Shown here: piece by piece, positions 12,124 through 24,811 of the stretch
How the letters are laid out: each line of letters opens with the position of its first letter
How positions within the stretch are numbered: the first letter of the stretch is position 1
Source of the DNA: Terana coerulea
Lineage: Eukaryota > Basidiomycota > Agaricomycetes > Polyporales > Phanerochaetaceae
Direction of reading: 5' to 3'
NCBI GenBank assembly: GCA_024811115.1
Contig: JAKOGH010001126.1
Coordinates: 62,001-126,000 of the forward strand
Length of the DNA stretch: 64,000 nt
Notes under the pieces: generated by a model
What the model saw: only the letters and a program-made list of their open reading frames with translations
Databases searched by the model: none
What the model was told of the DNA's origin: nothing
Translations under genes and position numbers: made by a program

Positions 12124-14160
12124 TCAGCGGCGACCCGGGGTCATCGAAGTCGCAGCTCGCGTCGCGCGAGCGTTTTCTGCTCGGCGACATGCACTCGGAG
12201 GACGATGCCGCGCTGGGTAGGCTGTATGGCGGGCGAGTGGAGGTCGTAGACGTAACGGATGATACTGAATTTGAGGCAGCGCGAGACGTGGGCGTGGGTG
12301 TGGGCAGACCGAGGACATGGAAGAGTGCGGCGAGAGTTGGTGAGATGAGGAGTTGGTGAGGAAGTCGAGCCAGGACGCCGCGTCAGTGTTTGAGCCTTTT
12401 GTCGTGGTCAGCACGGCAGGTGAGTACGGCTATATGCGCCTGCAGAGTGGATGCAACGTACCATCTAGCTGTGCACCCTGCGATTGCGTAGGTGACGCCC
12501 CTGGCCATTCGAATCCGGAGACGTCGGCGGAGGCGGTGCTGTTCAGAAGGTCCATGAGCATGTCGGTCGTCTGCGGCCCTGCTCGCTGGCCGAACATGCC
12601 GTTCATGGATCTGCCGAATGACGATCCATTCTGTCCACCCGAATAGCTCATCGATGACTTGCGCGACGACGGGAATTCGAATGCCGGTGGCGACGAGAAG
12701 CCGTCGTTCTGCATGCCCATCCCGAACCCCATGCTGTTCGGCGGGAAGGGCAAAGTCAGGTTGTGCTGGGGCGGTCGTTGTTGCGGGGCTTGCGGCGGAA
12801 GCGAGGTGGCATGCGCAGCAGGAGGGAAGGAACCGAGGTCGACTTCCAGTCGGTACGGGTACGACATGCCTGGCGGGGGTTGGACGGGGGCTTCGAGGCG
12901 AGGGCGTTTGTGCTGTTGACCGATCGTGGGGATGGGGAGAGAGAGAGGCATGGAGATGCCACCAGAACCGTTGACTAAACCGTTGATGTTGAGGCTGTTT
13001 GACCGAGAGGCGTGACTACTCGAATGCCGCTCGTTCGAGACGGGAAGTATGGGAGCATTGCTGGTCGGCACGCTTGAAGCAAGACGACTGCTGCTTGCCC
13101 GAAAGTCCAACTAGCCCGTCGTTAGCCTGGTAAAGTCTGAGGAAGCCAAACACGGGCGCATGCACTCACATCTAATCCATTATGTGATGCGTCATGAGAG
13201 CTGCTTTGTGCAGGGCGTATCGGTACGTTGCCGTGCCCGGAGCCACTCGATTGTGAGTGACTAGCCTTGGGTGCAATATTGGTGTGCGCTTTGGACTTGT
13301 CCTTCTTTCCGCGGGGACCGTCGTCGTCATCACCGTCATCGTCATCGTCGCCACCTTCATCCGCCTTGTTGTTGGAGAAGTCTACGGGCGTCTTCAAGTC
13401 TCTCTCGCCCTCAAACTGCGCGGAGAGGTAAGGACGTGAGAGAGCGTGGGTAGTAGCAAACACGTACCTGTATATGGCGCTGTACCATGTTATCGACGTC
13501 CCCGGAGCAATATTGATAGAGCTTCATGTGATGGCCGGGTCGCTCTTCTGTTCACCGACAACGTCGTCGTTCCCATTTGTTGGTATGAGACAACACGGGC
13601 ATGCACAGCAGGAATAGGAGAACCAGGCAGGCGAGACAGAGTAGGAGTATGATGGACAGTCACAAGGATTTGCATGAGCAACAGCCTTGTCAATATGAAC
13701 CAATATGCGCACCAAATATGATGACCGCGACGTCGACTGAACATAGCACACCGAGCTCGTATGCCTTCTTGAAGAGCCCATTTTTGCGCTGTGTTCGTGG
13801 TGAGGTGGTGGTGGTAGAAGTAAAAGAAAGCGAGGAAGACGTGAGCGAGCGTCGATTTAAGATCAGGATGCCAAGCCAAAGTGGCTCAAAAATAGCAACG
13901 CCTGCACTCTGGCTCGACCGAACTTGCTCTCAACTCACCTTCAGAAAAGTCACCGACCGGTTACGTTCGTGCTGCAAACAGTCCGAAATGAAAGTCAGAT
14001 CCTGCGACAACACAACGGACAACGACGTGCGAGGGGTGGGAACACGCGAGGGGACCGCGCGCGGCAGTATGCGGGGTAGACGTAACGGAGAGCGGGGCTG
14101 GGGAACAAAGACACCGGTACGCACCGTGATGGGTTGAATCTCAATCTTGCGGCGGCCCAT
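12124..14160 (-). CDS. MADS-box (SRF/MEF2-type) transcription factor
   Basis: Complement(12124..12395, 12462..13110, 13170..13415, 13468..13547, 13713..13788, 13939..13971, 14125..14160), 463 aa. The MADS DNA-binding domain is split over the first four exons by introns of 150-165 nt: [43 protein letters not shown], then the MEF2/Rlm1-like extension [20 protein letters not shown] and [14 protein letters not shown] very acidic D/G stretch and a Ser/Pro/Gln-rich tail follow, as expected for an activator. Related fungal factors (Rlm1/Smp1 type) act downstream of MAP kinases. In the last exon the direct frame ends at 12124, but a frame offset by one base reads on to 12077 through [15 protein letters not shown], which looks more like the true tail; one base may be missing between about 12300 and 12395. 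Confidence 0.9.
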
Positions 14161-17100
14161 GGCTGTATGCTGTCTTTGTGACCTTGGTCGTCGTCGAGGG
14201 GTGAAGGAGGTGAGTGCCGAGCGCTAGCAGTCGATGTGGTAGCTGATGGGGGACCTGTTTGTTTTCAGGCAACGGCAGAACGTCCGCTACGTTTTGTACG
14301 CCGAGCAGTGCTGGCTGATGGCAGGCACGGAGGCAAGTCGTAGGGGCAGCGACGGCGTTCCCTGCAGTAGTGGGCCTTTGGCTCGGAAGGGGAAATGGGA
14401 GTGGGATCACCAGCCGGCCGCGCGGAGGGGCTGCAATATGAGCGGGCGCAAACAAGATTCAAGTGAGATTCGGTTCGCGGTCTCTTCCACTCAAGCAGAG
14501 AGCCCTGACGCCGTGCGGACGGAAGCAGCGGGATAGGTGCCAGGCCTCCCATACGGGCGATCTCTCCGCAGACTTTATTCACCATTCGCGCTGCAAGCGA
14601 CGTACACACGAACATACACCACCCTTCTTCCTCCGCAGCCGCCTTCCATCTCTGGTCGCCCATCCGGTACCCTCGGTCCCTTTTGCCTGAGGAATCAGCG
14701 CATACAGGCGCCTCCTTTCTCACCAAGACCGCTCAACAACCAGCATCGGAGACGAAACAAATCCAAATCGCGTTCTCGACCACGCCGTAAGCACCGGTCA
14801 ATCACTTGCATTTGTAGGCTTACAGTCAGACTCCTTCAGGGTCCGACAGCTTGGCAACACAGTGAATCTCCGTGCTGCGTCATAGATCATGTGCAGCTAT
14901 GCTCACTACCGACCGTCCTCCGGTATACGACCAAGCCCAGGCAGCGACTTTGCTCGCTCTGCCGCACTGGCTTCACAGTAACAGAGGGCGCCCTACCGCC
15001 TGTTCGTGGTGCGGAGTGGTGCGCTAGACCTAGTGCCGCTCCGGTTGAAAGCTGCCTTTCGCCCCTTGGCCCGTTAGAGTTCTACGAGGGACCACTCGGC
15101 CGCACAATCCCAGTATGACCAGCACCCTCCAACCCACTTTCAGTAAATTTTCTCGATCCCGAACACGCCCCGCTACACGCTCCTGTGACCCGCGTTGCCC
15201 TTCCGAATACTGCAGCGGGCGCGGGCACCCGCATTGCGGTTGCCACGGCCGAACCCCAAAGCCCGAAAACAGGTGGGACAGAAGTTTTTCATGATTTCGT
15301 CGGTTCTGTCGGGCAACGGACAATGTCTCTGACTCTCCCCGCCCTGGTTTCATTCCCGTCCGAGGATCCCATCCACCCAAGCGAATCGCCGGCATCCCCC
15401 TATACCACCAACGCCAATCGACCCTTATTTTCCCGTGCGCTATCTTGCCGGCATCCTCATGTTGGATGCCGCCAGAGCTGCGAAGCTGGGCCTCAGCGGG
15501 ACTACGGGGCCTTGCAGAGCTGCCGCAAGATGCCGCTCGCGGCGGTCAAGGCAGCGGGCGCTTTGTGGCTTCGCGCGTTGTGCGGGCCGTGCCTTGATCA
15601 ACGGTGCCGAGGAGATCTATGACGTGAATTGCGGATCAACTTCCGATGCCGAGATGCCGGGCTGCAGGAAGCGGTCGCCACGCTCGCCGCTCAGGACAAG
15701 GGAATTCGGCGAGCAGCAGCAATCGTACGGACTCATGCATATGAGCGTGGGTTTTTCCTCAACCACATCCAGCTTTTACCAGGTACTCATGATGTTGATT
15801 GCAGGTTTCAGCCACGAAAACCACTCAGCGTTACGATCGTTCACTATGAGCCTGCGGGCTGTCATGCGCCGAACTGTCAAGATTCAGAACAGCAGGATGT
15901 GCGGGATATCACCGCCCATGTATGTTCGAGAGCCCGCCAAACCCGCAGGACGGCCCGTATCACATCTTCTCAGAGGCACGACTCTTCCCGTCCAGGCGCG
16001 CTCTAGCGCTAGCGGGAAGCGCGTGGCGCAGAGCGCAAAGCTTGTTGGATGGCCTACCGGCCCCGCGGATCCTCCCGAACTTGCCCCCTGCTTAGCCGCT
16101 GCTCTGCTCAGTATCGAGTACGTCGGGACGCTTCGCATGGCAGTCAGCATGCAAAGGTTCGCTGGGGGTGACATCATGGCAGCGCCAAACGACCTGCTAC
16201 CCACGACCCGGAGACAGCGGCACTGAGCGAACTGCCTGCCCGTGCTGTGCCAGTGTCCTTCCTCCTCTCTCACAAGAACTATACGTACGGCCTGGATTCC
16301 TCGGCGAACACGTAACACCGCAGTCAGCATTGTCGCCGATTCCTCAGCGTAGTGGCGTGCTTGGAAAGCCCAGTGACTGGTCCAGTGCTGAACACGCTTC
16401 CCGCCCGAACACAGGTATCTCGAAGCCAGCTGCGCTGCGGGATTATGCTGTCTCACGATCTACTCTACTCGTTATTGGCGCGACACTACAAATGATGCTC
16501 GCCTGTTTTCATGTGTTGTCTCATGGAAGACACGTTGACTCACAGGAGCCTACTAGGCGTGCTGTCACTCCGGGCCTTACTCCGGTACGCCGCAGGCCAG
16601 AGGTTCGTTAAGCAACTGTCTGATCCCCGGTCTAACTGCCGAAGTCGAGCTGCGTTCTGTTCGGGCATCACTCAATAAGACAAGCGCTTCGTTCGATGAC
16701 TGTCTCTCCGTTTTCCTTACCTCACATCTCTTCAGGCCTTCATACCTCTGGTCGAAAACTGCTCTGGTCCGAACGCGAAGCCTCGAGAGGCATCAAGGTG
16801 CTTACCGGCCCCACTTGCGTCGGCGGAAGAAGAGCTCACCCCTACCTTCGAAAACTAATTGAATCGATAAGTGCGGAGAGCGTCGTCGCACACCACCGCA
16901 ATACTACCTTACTCCCCTATTGTGCCTCTTTGCTTGCGCCGTCGCCGCACGCATCTCGTTTCCGGCGCCTGCGATGATCATGACATTGCACGAACGGTAT
17001 ACGCCGCCGTTTCGATCAGCCAGGGTTACGGCCGTGGGTGCAGGCTCGCCAACTCGCCATTCGGTCCGAGCCTCTAGCCCCCTAGCCTTCAGTTTCAGAG

Positions 17101-19360
17101 GCTCTCACACCCATCGTGCTACGAACGTGCAGCGTAAACCTTGTCGCAAACAACACGATGATGCTTACGATAAGCTTTGTGCCTTTCCGCCCCCTCCTCC
17201 CTGCTCATGCTTGGAGCGTGGCATGCAGCTGGGCCAGCGCTGTGCCCAGCGCTGGCGGCGTTAGGGCTCTTCTTGCGCGTGCGCGGTGCAGTGCCGTGTT
17301 CGCGACCGCCCGCGCCCAGCACCGGACCACAGCCAGTGCGCTCTCCGCACTCCGCGCTCCTTCGTCCCGCCCCTGGGCCTCCGCCGCCCTCCGCGCCGCG
17401 CACAATGACTCAGCGCACCTCCGCACCCGGGACTCCGACGCAGGCAAGCGCGGGTGCTGACCCTTGTGGCACCGCGTCGCGCCACCCTGCTAATCCGCAG
17501 TCCACGTACCGCGACCCCTGTCCATCCGACTCCATGTCTCGCGTACTGGCCGCATGTCCAGTAGCGGCTTGGCAGCTTTCGGTGCAGGACCAGACGTGCA
17601 CGACACCCAGCACGCTGGCGCTCCCGTGATCCGGCGACAGGGTGGCGATGAGCGGTGGAAGGGGCTCTGCCGACGCGAGGCCCGCGCTATATCCCCAGCC
17701 GACAGCAGCCTGCCGGACAGCTATCACGAGGTTTCCGACAGAGTGGGTCCCGCGGCCGTGCAGGCTATCGGAGGCATCTGCCGGAGGGGCCTTGTTGCAA
17801 GACGGGGTTTGGAGGTATCATGGCGATGGTACTTCTCCTTCCGGGACGCCAACGTTGTTACTGTCCCCTCTGCTCCTCTGCGCCGTGATTTAGGTTGCAT
17901 GCATGTCAGCCAGCAGGCCGTGTTGTTGTTCCGTGTTGCAGGGGTGACTGCTGAAGAATGATTACGCATGTACGCCACCCACTTGTCTCCATAGGACATA
18001 TTGTGCTGACATGGCCTCCATATTGAAGGATGACCTAGGGCCTTTCCTTCCGATGTCGACGCAGTGAACGTCTTGTCGCTACGCCGCTGTGCACCTCCGT
18101 CCGGTCGCTTCACGCCATCTGATGCGGACAAATGCTGTACGTCGGCACAGCCAGCACATTGTCAGCGAACATTGACAATGACGACGGTCTAGTTGTCCTG
18201 CACTCGTAAGTCGCTTGACGACCCTGACTGACTGGTACCCAGGTCTTCTCACCTCATGTGATGGACCAGCCCACGCCTCAACTGACGTACCCGCGGTCGT
18301 CGTCGACTTGCTCGAGCCATCTTCACCAGTGGCAAGAACCAGCCCGCCCACTTCGTCTGCGCACTTTGTTGCGTAGTGGGCTCAACAGGTATGTTTTCGG
18401 TGATAAAGCTGCTCCGTCTTCAAGCGTACGCACAAGTCGCACTACTTGAGGGTTTTACGAAAGGCTAAATACGCCTCTCGCAAAGAGCTCAGGTAGTTGT
18501 ACTACTGCCTCATAAGCCTGAGGGCGCTTCCGGGGCGCGCACACCGGGATAATCTCTCCCTTTTGACAATTGAAGGCTATACAGATATCTTTTACCCTCC
18601 CGACGACACCCTCTCTGCGCTTCCAAGATTTAGCAACAGTTTGGCCGCACAACGAGAAGGTTCTATCCAAGTCAGAGTTCGCTGAGATGCGAGGCCGTGT
18701 GTAGGGAGTTCGAAGGTATGAGTTCAGTGGCACTACAGTAGTAGCTTTCAGAGCTGTAGCACTAACCATCCAACTTCTCTGTTTCCCTACGTGCGGTCTG
18801 ATGCAGATGGCCAGCCGGTTTCTTGATCATGGCAATGTGGGGCACTCCGCATGAACGCTGAAGAACGCGTGGGGTGTGTATTGTTGCTATATTTGGATTG
18901 TATGAACGTGCAAGCTAAATAGCTTGCTTTTCTTAGCTCCTTTGCCTGCACGCTCTCCGACTACAGTAGGTCTTCCTACGCTTCAATACATCGCTGCAGT
19001 TGCACCGGATGCCCTTGTGGCGACATTTCCCAAATCGGCAGGCTAGCGGCTCACGCGCACGGCGCTCCCACTTCATTGGCGCGCGTCGGGCGTCGGCGGG
19101 CTGTGCGCTTATCCATGTGCCCACACGGTCAGCCACAACGTTCCGTCACACGCGCTACCGGAAGATGGAGAACACAAGAATGGACTCAACGTGAGTCCGG
19201 AACAGCCATACGCTCCTTCAATCTTCTCGTCAGCTCCTGTCAGGCTATGCTGGACGAGTCGCATGCATCTGTTGGTTTCTAGCTCGAAGAACAACAGAGG
19301 CCCGTGCCATGGCATGCTCAGCCGCCGGAACCATAACACACAGCACATGGTCTGCCTCTG
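14161..19360. other. 5-kb stretch without a recognisable gene
   Basis: Between the MADS-box gene and lipase C. Many frames stay open by chance in the GC-rich parts (for example 15.4-16.2 kb and 17.2-17.6 kb), but none has a domain, a signal peptide or a coherent splice pattern, and their translations are rich in Arg, Ala and Ser in all frames. A strong local palindrome (CCAGCGCTG / CAGCGCTGG) sits at about 17231-17258. It may be a long regulatory region or a non-coding transcript. Confidence 0.45.
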
Positions 19361-19366
19361 TATAAG
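19361..19366 (+). promoter_or_regulatory. TATA box of lipase C
   Basis: TATAAG 93 nt upstream of the lipase C ATG. Confidence 0.5.
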
Positions 19367-19453
19367 AGACGGCTGCAGTCGCTGGCGAGAACCGAAAGCT
19401 TCCCCCGCCTCCAGCATTCTGCCGCAGACCCCTGGCAATAGTCCTCTGCAGGC

Positions 19454-20718
19454 ATGCTGGCACGTGCTGAACGCGTCCTCGCCCTCCTCTGCGCCATCAC
19501 GGCGGCCGCGGCGCTGCCGGCGCCACAAAGCCTCAGTGCGCGGCAAACCATCAGTGCGCTGAGCACGAGCCAGATCGCGGCGTTCAAGCCGTACTCGTAC
19601 TACGCCAGCGCCGGATACTGCGCGGCGTCTGCGACGCTCACCTGGAGCTGTGGCGCTAACTGCCAGGCGAATCCGAGCTTCATCCCTGTTGCGTCCGGCG
19701 GAGACGGCGACGCGACGCAATTTTGTGAGTGGCGCGCCACGGGATGTCACGGGCGGGTGCTGACTGTGCTTCCAGGGTTTGTGGGCTACGACCCTGGTCT
19801 CAAGACGGTTATCATCTCCCACCAGGGCACGGATCCTAGCGAGATGTGAGTGAGACTTGTGTCTTCTGGGCTGCGTGATCCGACTGAGCGCGTGGGCAGC
19901 GAGCCGCTGTTGACGGACGGCGACATCGAGAAGACGGCGCTGGACGGGACATTGTTCCCTGGAATCAGCTCATCTGTGGAAGTCCACAGCGGCTTCGCGG
20001 ACGCACAGGCAAGGTGAGCTCGCTCTTGTGCGCACGCCATCCAAAAATACGCGGCTGATCGCGCTATTCTTGGCTCAGCACGGCGCCGCAGGTGCTGTCC
20101 GCAGTCCAGAACGCGCTCGCGAAGTACGGGGCGACGCAGGTCACGACCGTGGGTCACTCGCTCGGTCAGTTGCCTCCTGCTTTGTCCGGAATTGTGGCTG
20201 AACGCGGGATCGCTTCGCTTCGCGGCAGGTGCTGCGATCGCGCTGTTAGACGCTGTCTATCTGCCGCTGCATGTCAAGGGCGTGACCTTCAAGACCGTCG
20301 GATACGGTTTGCCCAGGGTGCGTCGGCTTGGAGCTTCTGGCCCTGCGTGGGACCGCTTACATTCGCGCTTGTGTCCATAGGTTGGGAACCAGGCGTTCGC
20401 TGACTACGTGGACGCGCATGTCACGTCCTTCACGCACATCAATAATAAGGAAGACTACATCCCGATTCTGCCGGGTATGTTCCTCGGCTTCGTGCACCCC
20501 TCGGGCGAGGTGCATATCGAGGACTCTGGCGAGTGGGCAGCCTGTCCTGGTATGTACTGCAGCGTCTCACCCGAGGCCGAGCACATCTAATCGCTGGGGA
20601 CGCCGCAGGTCAAGATAATTCGAGCACGCAGTGCACTGTTGGCGACGTGGCTGAGATCTGGGACGGCACCGAGTCAGATCACGATGGTCCCTACGATGGT
20701 GTCCAGATGGGCTGCTAG
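19454..20718 (+). CDS. Secreted class 3 lipase (copy C), 7 exons
   Basis: Join(19454..19724, 19776..19845, 19900..20013, 20079..20164, 20229..20317, 20381..20549, 20609..20718), 302 aa, complete frame. Signal peptide MLARAERVLALLCAITAAAA, then the same mature domain as copies A and B: ARQTISALSTSQIAAFKPYS, FVGYDPGLKTVIISHQGTD, nucleophile elbow GHSLGAA, NNKEDYIPILPG and DHDGPYDGVQMGC with the catalytic His and terminal Cys. Two extra introns occur here: one splits GHSL/GAA (20165..20228) and one splits the final domain (20550..20608). Exons 4+5 (86+89) and 6+7 (169+110) add up exactly to exons 4 (175) and 5 (279) of copy A, so introns were precisely lost in A/B or gained in C. Confidence 0.9.
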
Positions 20719-21109
20719 CTGCTGACTGGTACAACAACGTGTTGCCTCGTGCAAGTATTCTGGGAAACAAGGGGTTTTCGTTGTCAATGTAAGTATAGAA
20801 TATTGGTTTTCCTCAAGGGCGCGGTCTATTTTTGGCATGCTATCTTTAGCTTCACTTTTGAGCCGATAATAACTCAGATATTTTTGGAGCGGGCGAACAA
20901 ACCATGAGGGAGAGCAATGAGCGTGCACAAGAGCTGTGCAGAAAGTGCAGGAAAAGGTTCGTTAATAAGTTGGTATACACTGTTTACAATCTGGTGATGG
21001 GCGGTCCAGACCCAATCGATGATGTTACATTGCTCCCCATAGGACCAGAGCTTGTCACTTCCCCCCGATTTTCAATTCCGCCGCACACCCCTCAGGGAGT
21101 CCGTCGACC
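20719..21109. other. Intergenic, convergent 3' regions
   Basis: About 390 bp between the lipase C stop and the end of the minus-strand secreted-protein gene; no gene seen. Confidence 0.4.
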
Positions 21110-21505
21110 CTAACGACTCTCATCCCACCACATCGCGCGCTGGCGCAACATCCGTTCTCCCGAGTGGTCTTTCGCGATGACCGAGCCGGGCCGCGTCGCC
21201 TCTTCTTCAGAGTCATGACTGATTGTCACTGACTGTTTACCATAAGCATTGGTCGCACGCCGCAACGAATAGAAAAACTCACTAGGTGCATCTTCCTTCG
21301 CCAACTCTCGCGCGAAGAGCATGATGTTCAGGGCGCTGCTCGCGTCCCGTGATACAAGATGTGGGGCTGCCCGCGCTGCGAGTGACGCAGTTTGAATGTC
21401 TCGTACGCCGAGCATGCTGTTGGCGGGCACCGAGAGGTAGAGTGGTGACGCGGAGGCGGTGAGCGCTACAGCGCTGAGCATGAGTGGGAGCCACGCTGAG
21501 AGCAT
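21110..21505 (-). CDS. Small secreted protein, unknown function
   Basis: Open frame of 131 aa from an ATG at 21505. The N-terminus MLSAWLPLMLSAVALTASAS is a good signal peptide; the mature part contains ARAAPHLVSRDASSALNIM, resembling the propeptide boundaries of many basidiomycete small secreted proteins. A possible GTGAGT donor at 21277..21282 (after the codons for DAP-) with an AG acceptor near 21220 would remove an in-frame segment of the C-terminal half, so the end of the protein is uncertain. No Cys residues are seen in the mature part, so it is not a typical disulfide-rich effector or hydrophobin. I do not recognise the family. Confidence 0.5.
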   Translation of the reverse strand: MLSAWLPLMLSAVALTASASPLYLSVPANSMLGVRDIQTASLAARAAPHLVSRDASSALNIMLFARELAKEDAPSEFFYSLRRATNAYGKQSVTISHDSEEEATRPGSVIAKDHSGERMLRQRAMWWDESR

Positions 21506-22405
21506 CTTGTAGAAGATGGATGAAGAGGTATTGCAGAGGATGCGGGACGAGTGAGAGCGGATGGGATTGTTGCATTATTGACGCTCCATGAGCCCCTTTC
21601 TTATACGCATCAGTGCACCCGCATCCGCCATGGCGGGTAGCCCTTTTCGGGCTCGTCGCGGTAATATAGCCGTCTACGGCCCTCCCGCCTTCCAGGAATT
21701 GAAGCGGGCCGTAATCTATGCCTATGTCTACGCTCGATGCGCTAAGCTGCCCGCGGATGGCGATCAATCGTACGCGGCCCGCCCTAAGTGAAATCTGCGC
21801 AGAACGCGATCAGGCTGTGACGAGCTAACAGCTCCCGACGGTGGGTCGTGCCGTCCCCAGGTGCGCCGGCAACTTCGGGCGGCAGCCACATTGGGAAGGG
21901 CCGCACATTTGAGGATTTCGCGAAACGAGGCGGTGTGAATACGCAGCGGAAGAGAGGTAGCATTGCTCCCTTCGCAGTGCTTCCGGTGACTCGTCCTGAC
22001 GCACGGGAGTATTAGCCGTACAGCGCCGTCATACATGACATCGCCAAGCGGCAGGATAGGATAACATATAGAAAGTCTCCAATGGTGCCCGTGTGATGCG
22101 ACGCTCAAAGAGACGTGGCCGTAGCGTGCAATTGTCGTGCTGGTCAAGAAACTGGCGAGAGGATCTATTTGCGTATATTAGGATCACAGGCTCTTGCACA
22201 ACAGGACCAAACAACGCTTTGCTTGACGAAACCCGGTACCGGCGTCTACTGTTCGAAGCGCAGTCGACCTGGTACGTCTGGCAAAGCACCCAGTGCCTAT
22301 TATCAAGTACGAATGTACAAATCGAGGGTCATCTCATGTATGAAGTGGAGGTATGGACTTGCCTACCTGGTAGCCTGTCGACACTCTGTTTGCACGACCG
22401 TGTCC
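21506..22405. other. Intergenic region
   Basis: About 900 bp upstream of the small secreted protein gene and downstream of DUF6533 gene 2. No coding region is supported. Confidence 0.4.
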
Positions 22406-24080
22406 TTACTTTTGTGCTGGAGACTGCAGAGTGTGGATGCCTTCATCTCCAAGCAGTTCATCATCACCATCAAGCCCGTCCGCTCTGCCACGCTCCAATG
22501 GTCCTCCCTTAATGGCGATAAGGTCCGAGTTAGCTTTGAAGTTCAGCGTGCTGAACTCTGAAGGCGATTGAAGCTGCGCAGCACTGTCCGGGTCTCGGTC
22601 GGCACTGATTTCGCGGAGGCTGAGCATAAATCTGTTGATGAGAATAGGCGGCTACGCGCGTCTGGCTCAGATCCACAACGAGACTCAGAACGGGCCTAAC
22701 AGGGAACTTACGCAAGCGAGGGCCAGTTGATCGGCTACGTTTGCAAGCTGGTAATTTTCGTCGTTCAGAAGGGCGTTTAGCTGTGGAGATGACGAGTGGC
22801 CTTACCAATGTAGCGGGGTCGTTTGTCACCATCTGCGCGATGTTGATGGCAAGGAGCGCGCTGCGCGAATAACGCTCTAAGACCATTCAGTCACTGAAAG
22901 GCAGAGTATAGTCACCTACACGAAATACATGGTGCCTTAAAAACCGCGCAATCAGTCTCGAGTTAAGCTGATTGCAGCATAAAATACACCTTCACGAATG
23001 AGACAGTCGTACAGAGACGATGGCAGTCCTAAGCGCCTTGCTTGTCGCCAAAGGCCAGCGGTCATGATCCACGTAAATACAAGAACGAGTAAGTCGGCTG
23101 TTGTGGCTGCGGCGCGAGTGAAGAAGATGACTAGAGGGTGGAAATTAGCGGATGTGGTTGACAAGTCTTGGCAACACACACAGCTATGTAGCGGCCATCG
23201 TTAGAGCAGTAAAGCAGAACAACCCCAGGAGCAGACTCAAACTCACAAGGCGTTCAGCTCAGGAGAAACATTGAACACCGCTGAGCATACACTGAAAGGG
23301 GCCCCTGTGTACGCGATGCTCAAACGCGATACGCCATACTTTCGGCTAGAGATCAGCGCACGCAGTCCAGAGGCTATGAGTAAGACGCACCAGGTTAGTG
23401 GCGAACTCAATCAGGCCGAGACCCAGCACAAGAAGAGCCAAGGGCCTTTTGTATGCACCATTCCATATAGCGCAGACACGTAGAGCCGAAAATGCTTTCA
23501 ATGCGCCGTTTCGACGGCTGCGATCCTGTTGGAGGGGGAAAGTGGCTCACCAGCTACTTGAGCATACTGTGAGAGAAGGCAAATCTGAGCCAAAATGCTG
23601 ACTGTGGGACAACTGAGGACAGTATGAACATTAGTTTAATGCCTTGGGTCGCGGATCTTGGTACTAGAGACACACCTCTTGAGGAAAAATACGCCATTTG
23701 ATAGTGAGCAACACCACCAGCCTCTGGATGGATATACGACACCTTTCTGTCACTAATCAACAGAACTATCTGCGTCAAGACCATGTTCCATCGGACCGAG
23801 ATGAAGAGGAACGAGGTGGCCGTGAGCTTCCGCTTCCATACCAGCTCGATCTCCGGCCCAAACGTGATGAGGAATTCGTAGAAAACGAGTGCTTGTGGGA
23901 TATCAGCTCTCGTCCATGTAAGTGAAAGCGCTGAGCACTCACCCGACGCCATAGTTGACACATATTTTTCTGCTTGACTACTCAATGTTCATCTGATGAG
24001 CGTCCGATACAACCATCCCAGCATACTCACAGCTGAGACAGTTCCTGCACCAGCCACAGGTCGGAGATGTCCTGCGACAT
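22406..24080 (-). CDS. DUF6533 multi-pass membrane protein 2 (intact)
   Basis: Complement(22406..22651, 22712..22747, 22806..22860, 22920..22935, 22990..23130, 23182..23183, 23247..23338, 23391..23494, 23551..23612, 23676..23677, 23743..23891, 23943..23977, 24031..24080), 13 exons, 329 aa, uninterrupted. Starts MSQDISDLWLVQELSQL; the DUF6533 motif is VFYEFLITFGPEIELVWKRK. Further conserved blocks: FSALRVCAIWNG, FFTRAAATTADLLVLVFTW, ALLAINIAQMV and PPILINRFMLSLRE. About seven hydrophobic helices are expected. Two exons are only 2 nt long (23676..23677 AG and 23182..23183 CT), each flanked by AG and GT and by introns of 51-65 nt; leaving either out breaks the frame. One further exon has 16 nt. 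Function unknown; a receptor-like membrane protein by topology only. Confidence 0.85.
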
Positions 24081-24640
24081 CCTACGAGTTGATCACTGGA
24101 AGCGGTTTTGAGCTAGCAGCGGACCTACGGGAGGCTAAGCACGTCGGCAGAGCGTCGCATTCGCATATGCACCCTACTGAGAGTATATAAGCGTGATGCC
24201 CGTGCTCGTACGATACACACAAACTGAATACTCACTGCGCAGCGCAGTTCAACCACGGTCAGGCTGTGCATTGCACGTCAGCACTGCCAGTGCTCTTATC
24301 GAGTTGCCCAAGAGTTGCGAGTCAGAATTGTGCGCCTGCCTCGGTGCTAGGCTCGTACATGACTTGGAAAATTAGTATAGGCAATCCATCAACGTTCAGT
24401 ATGAAAACAGGAATAAAAGCGAGCTTGGTTTCTGAGTCGTAGTTGGAACTTGGTTGAAGCTGTTCAAGTGCGTCAAACCGATGCGGACCAGACTCGGAAG
24501 GGCACCTATCCCAGGGGGTGCCCCGGCGAGTCGACACCACGGACACACGGATTCACACTCAACGGACCCAGTAGATACAGATCTATTAGCACCGGAGCTC
24601 ATGCGGTTCGTTCCGCGCTTCGTTAACAATACCAGATTTC

Positions 24641-24659
24641 AAAAAAAAAAAAAAAAAAA
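24641..24659. repeat. Poly(A) tract, 19 A
   Basis: Uninterrupted run of 19 A. It may be the trace of a retroposed 3' end or simple slippage; no target-site duplication or upstream cDNA-like sequence is obvious. Confidence 0.6.
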
Positions 24660-24683
24660 GACCAGACTCGGAGCAAGGGAAGC

Positions 24684-24704
24684 GGATCACAACTCCGTGA
24701 TCCC
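24684..24704. repeat. Recurrent palindromic motif, copy 1
   Basis: CGGATCAC-AACTCC-GTGATCC: 7-bp arms GGATCAC/GTGATCC around a 6-nt loop ending TCC. Two near-identical motifs occur at 31820..31840 and 44267..44287. This copy lies about 110 bp upstream of the TRAPPC12-like start. Confidence 0.6.
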
Positions 24705-24811
24705 CGTATCGTCAAGCGCCCGAATTTCTGCCATCCAAATTCCCGAGTCTCACCTGCTCTCATCTTCCCGAACCTGAACTACATTGAATTTGTCCCACCC
24801 ATACTCGCGAT

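Noticed and set aside
15435..16226. Plus-strand open frame of 263 codons
   Set aside because: Arg/Ala/Ser-rich translation in GC-rich DNA, no domain, and overlapping frames are equally open; likely chance.
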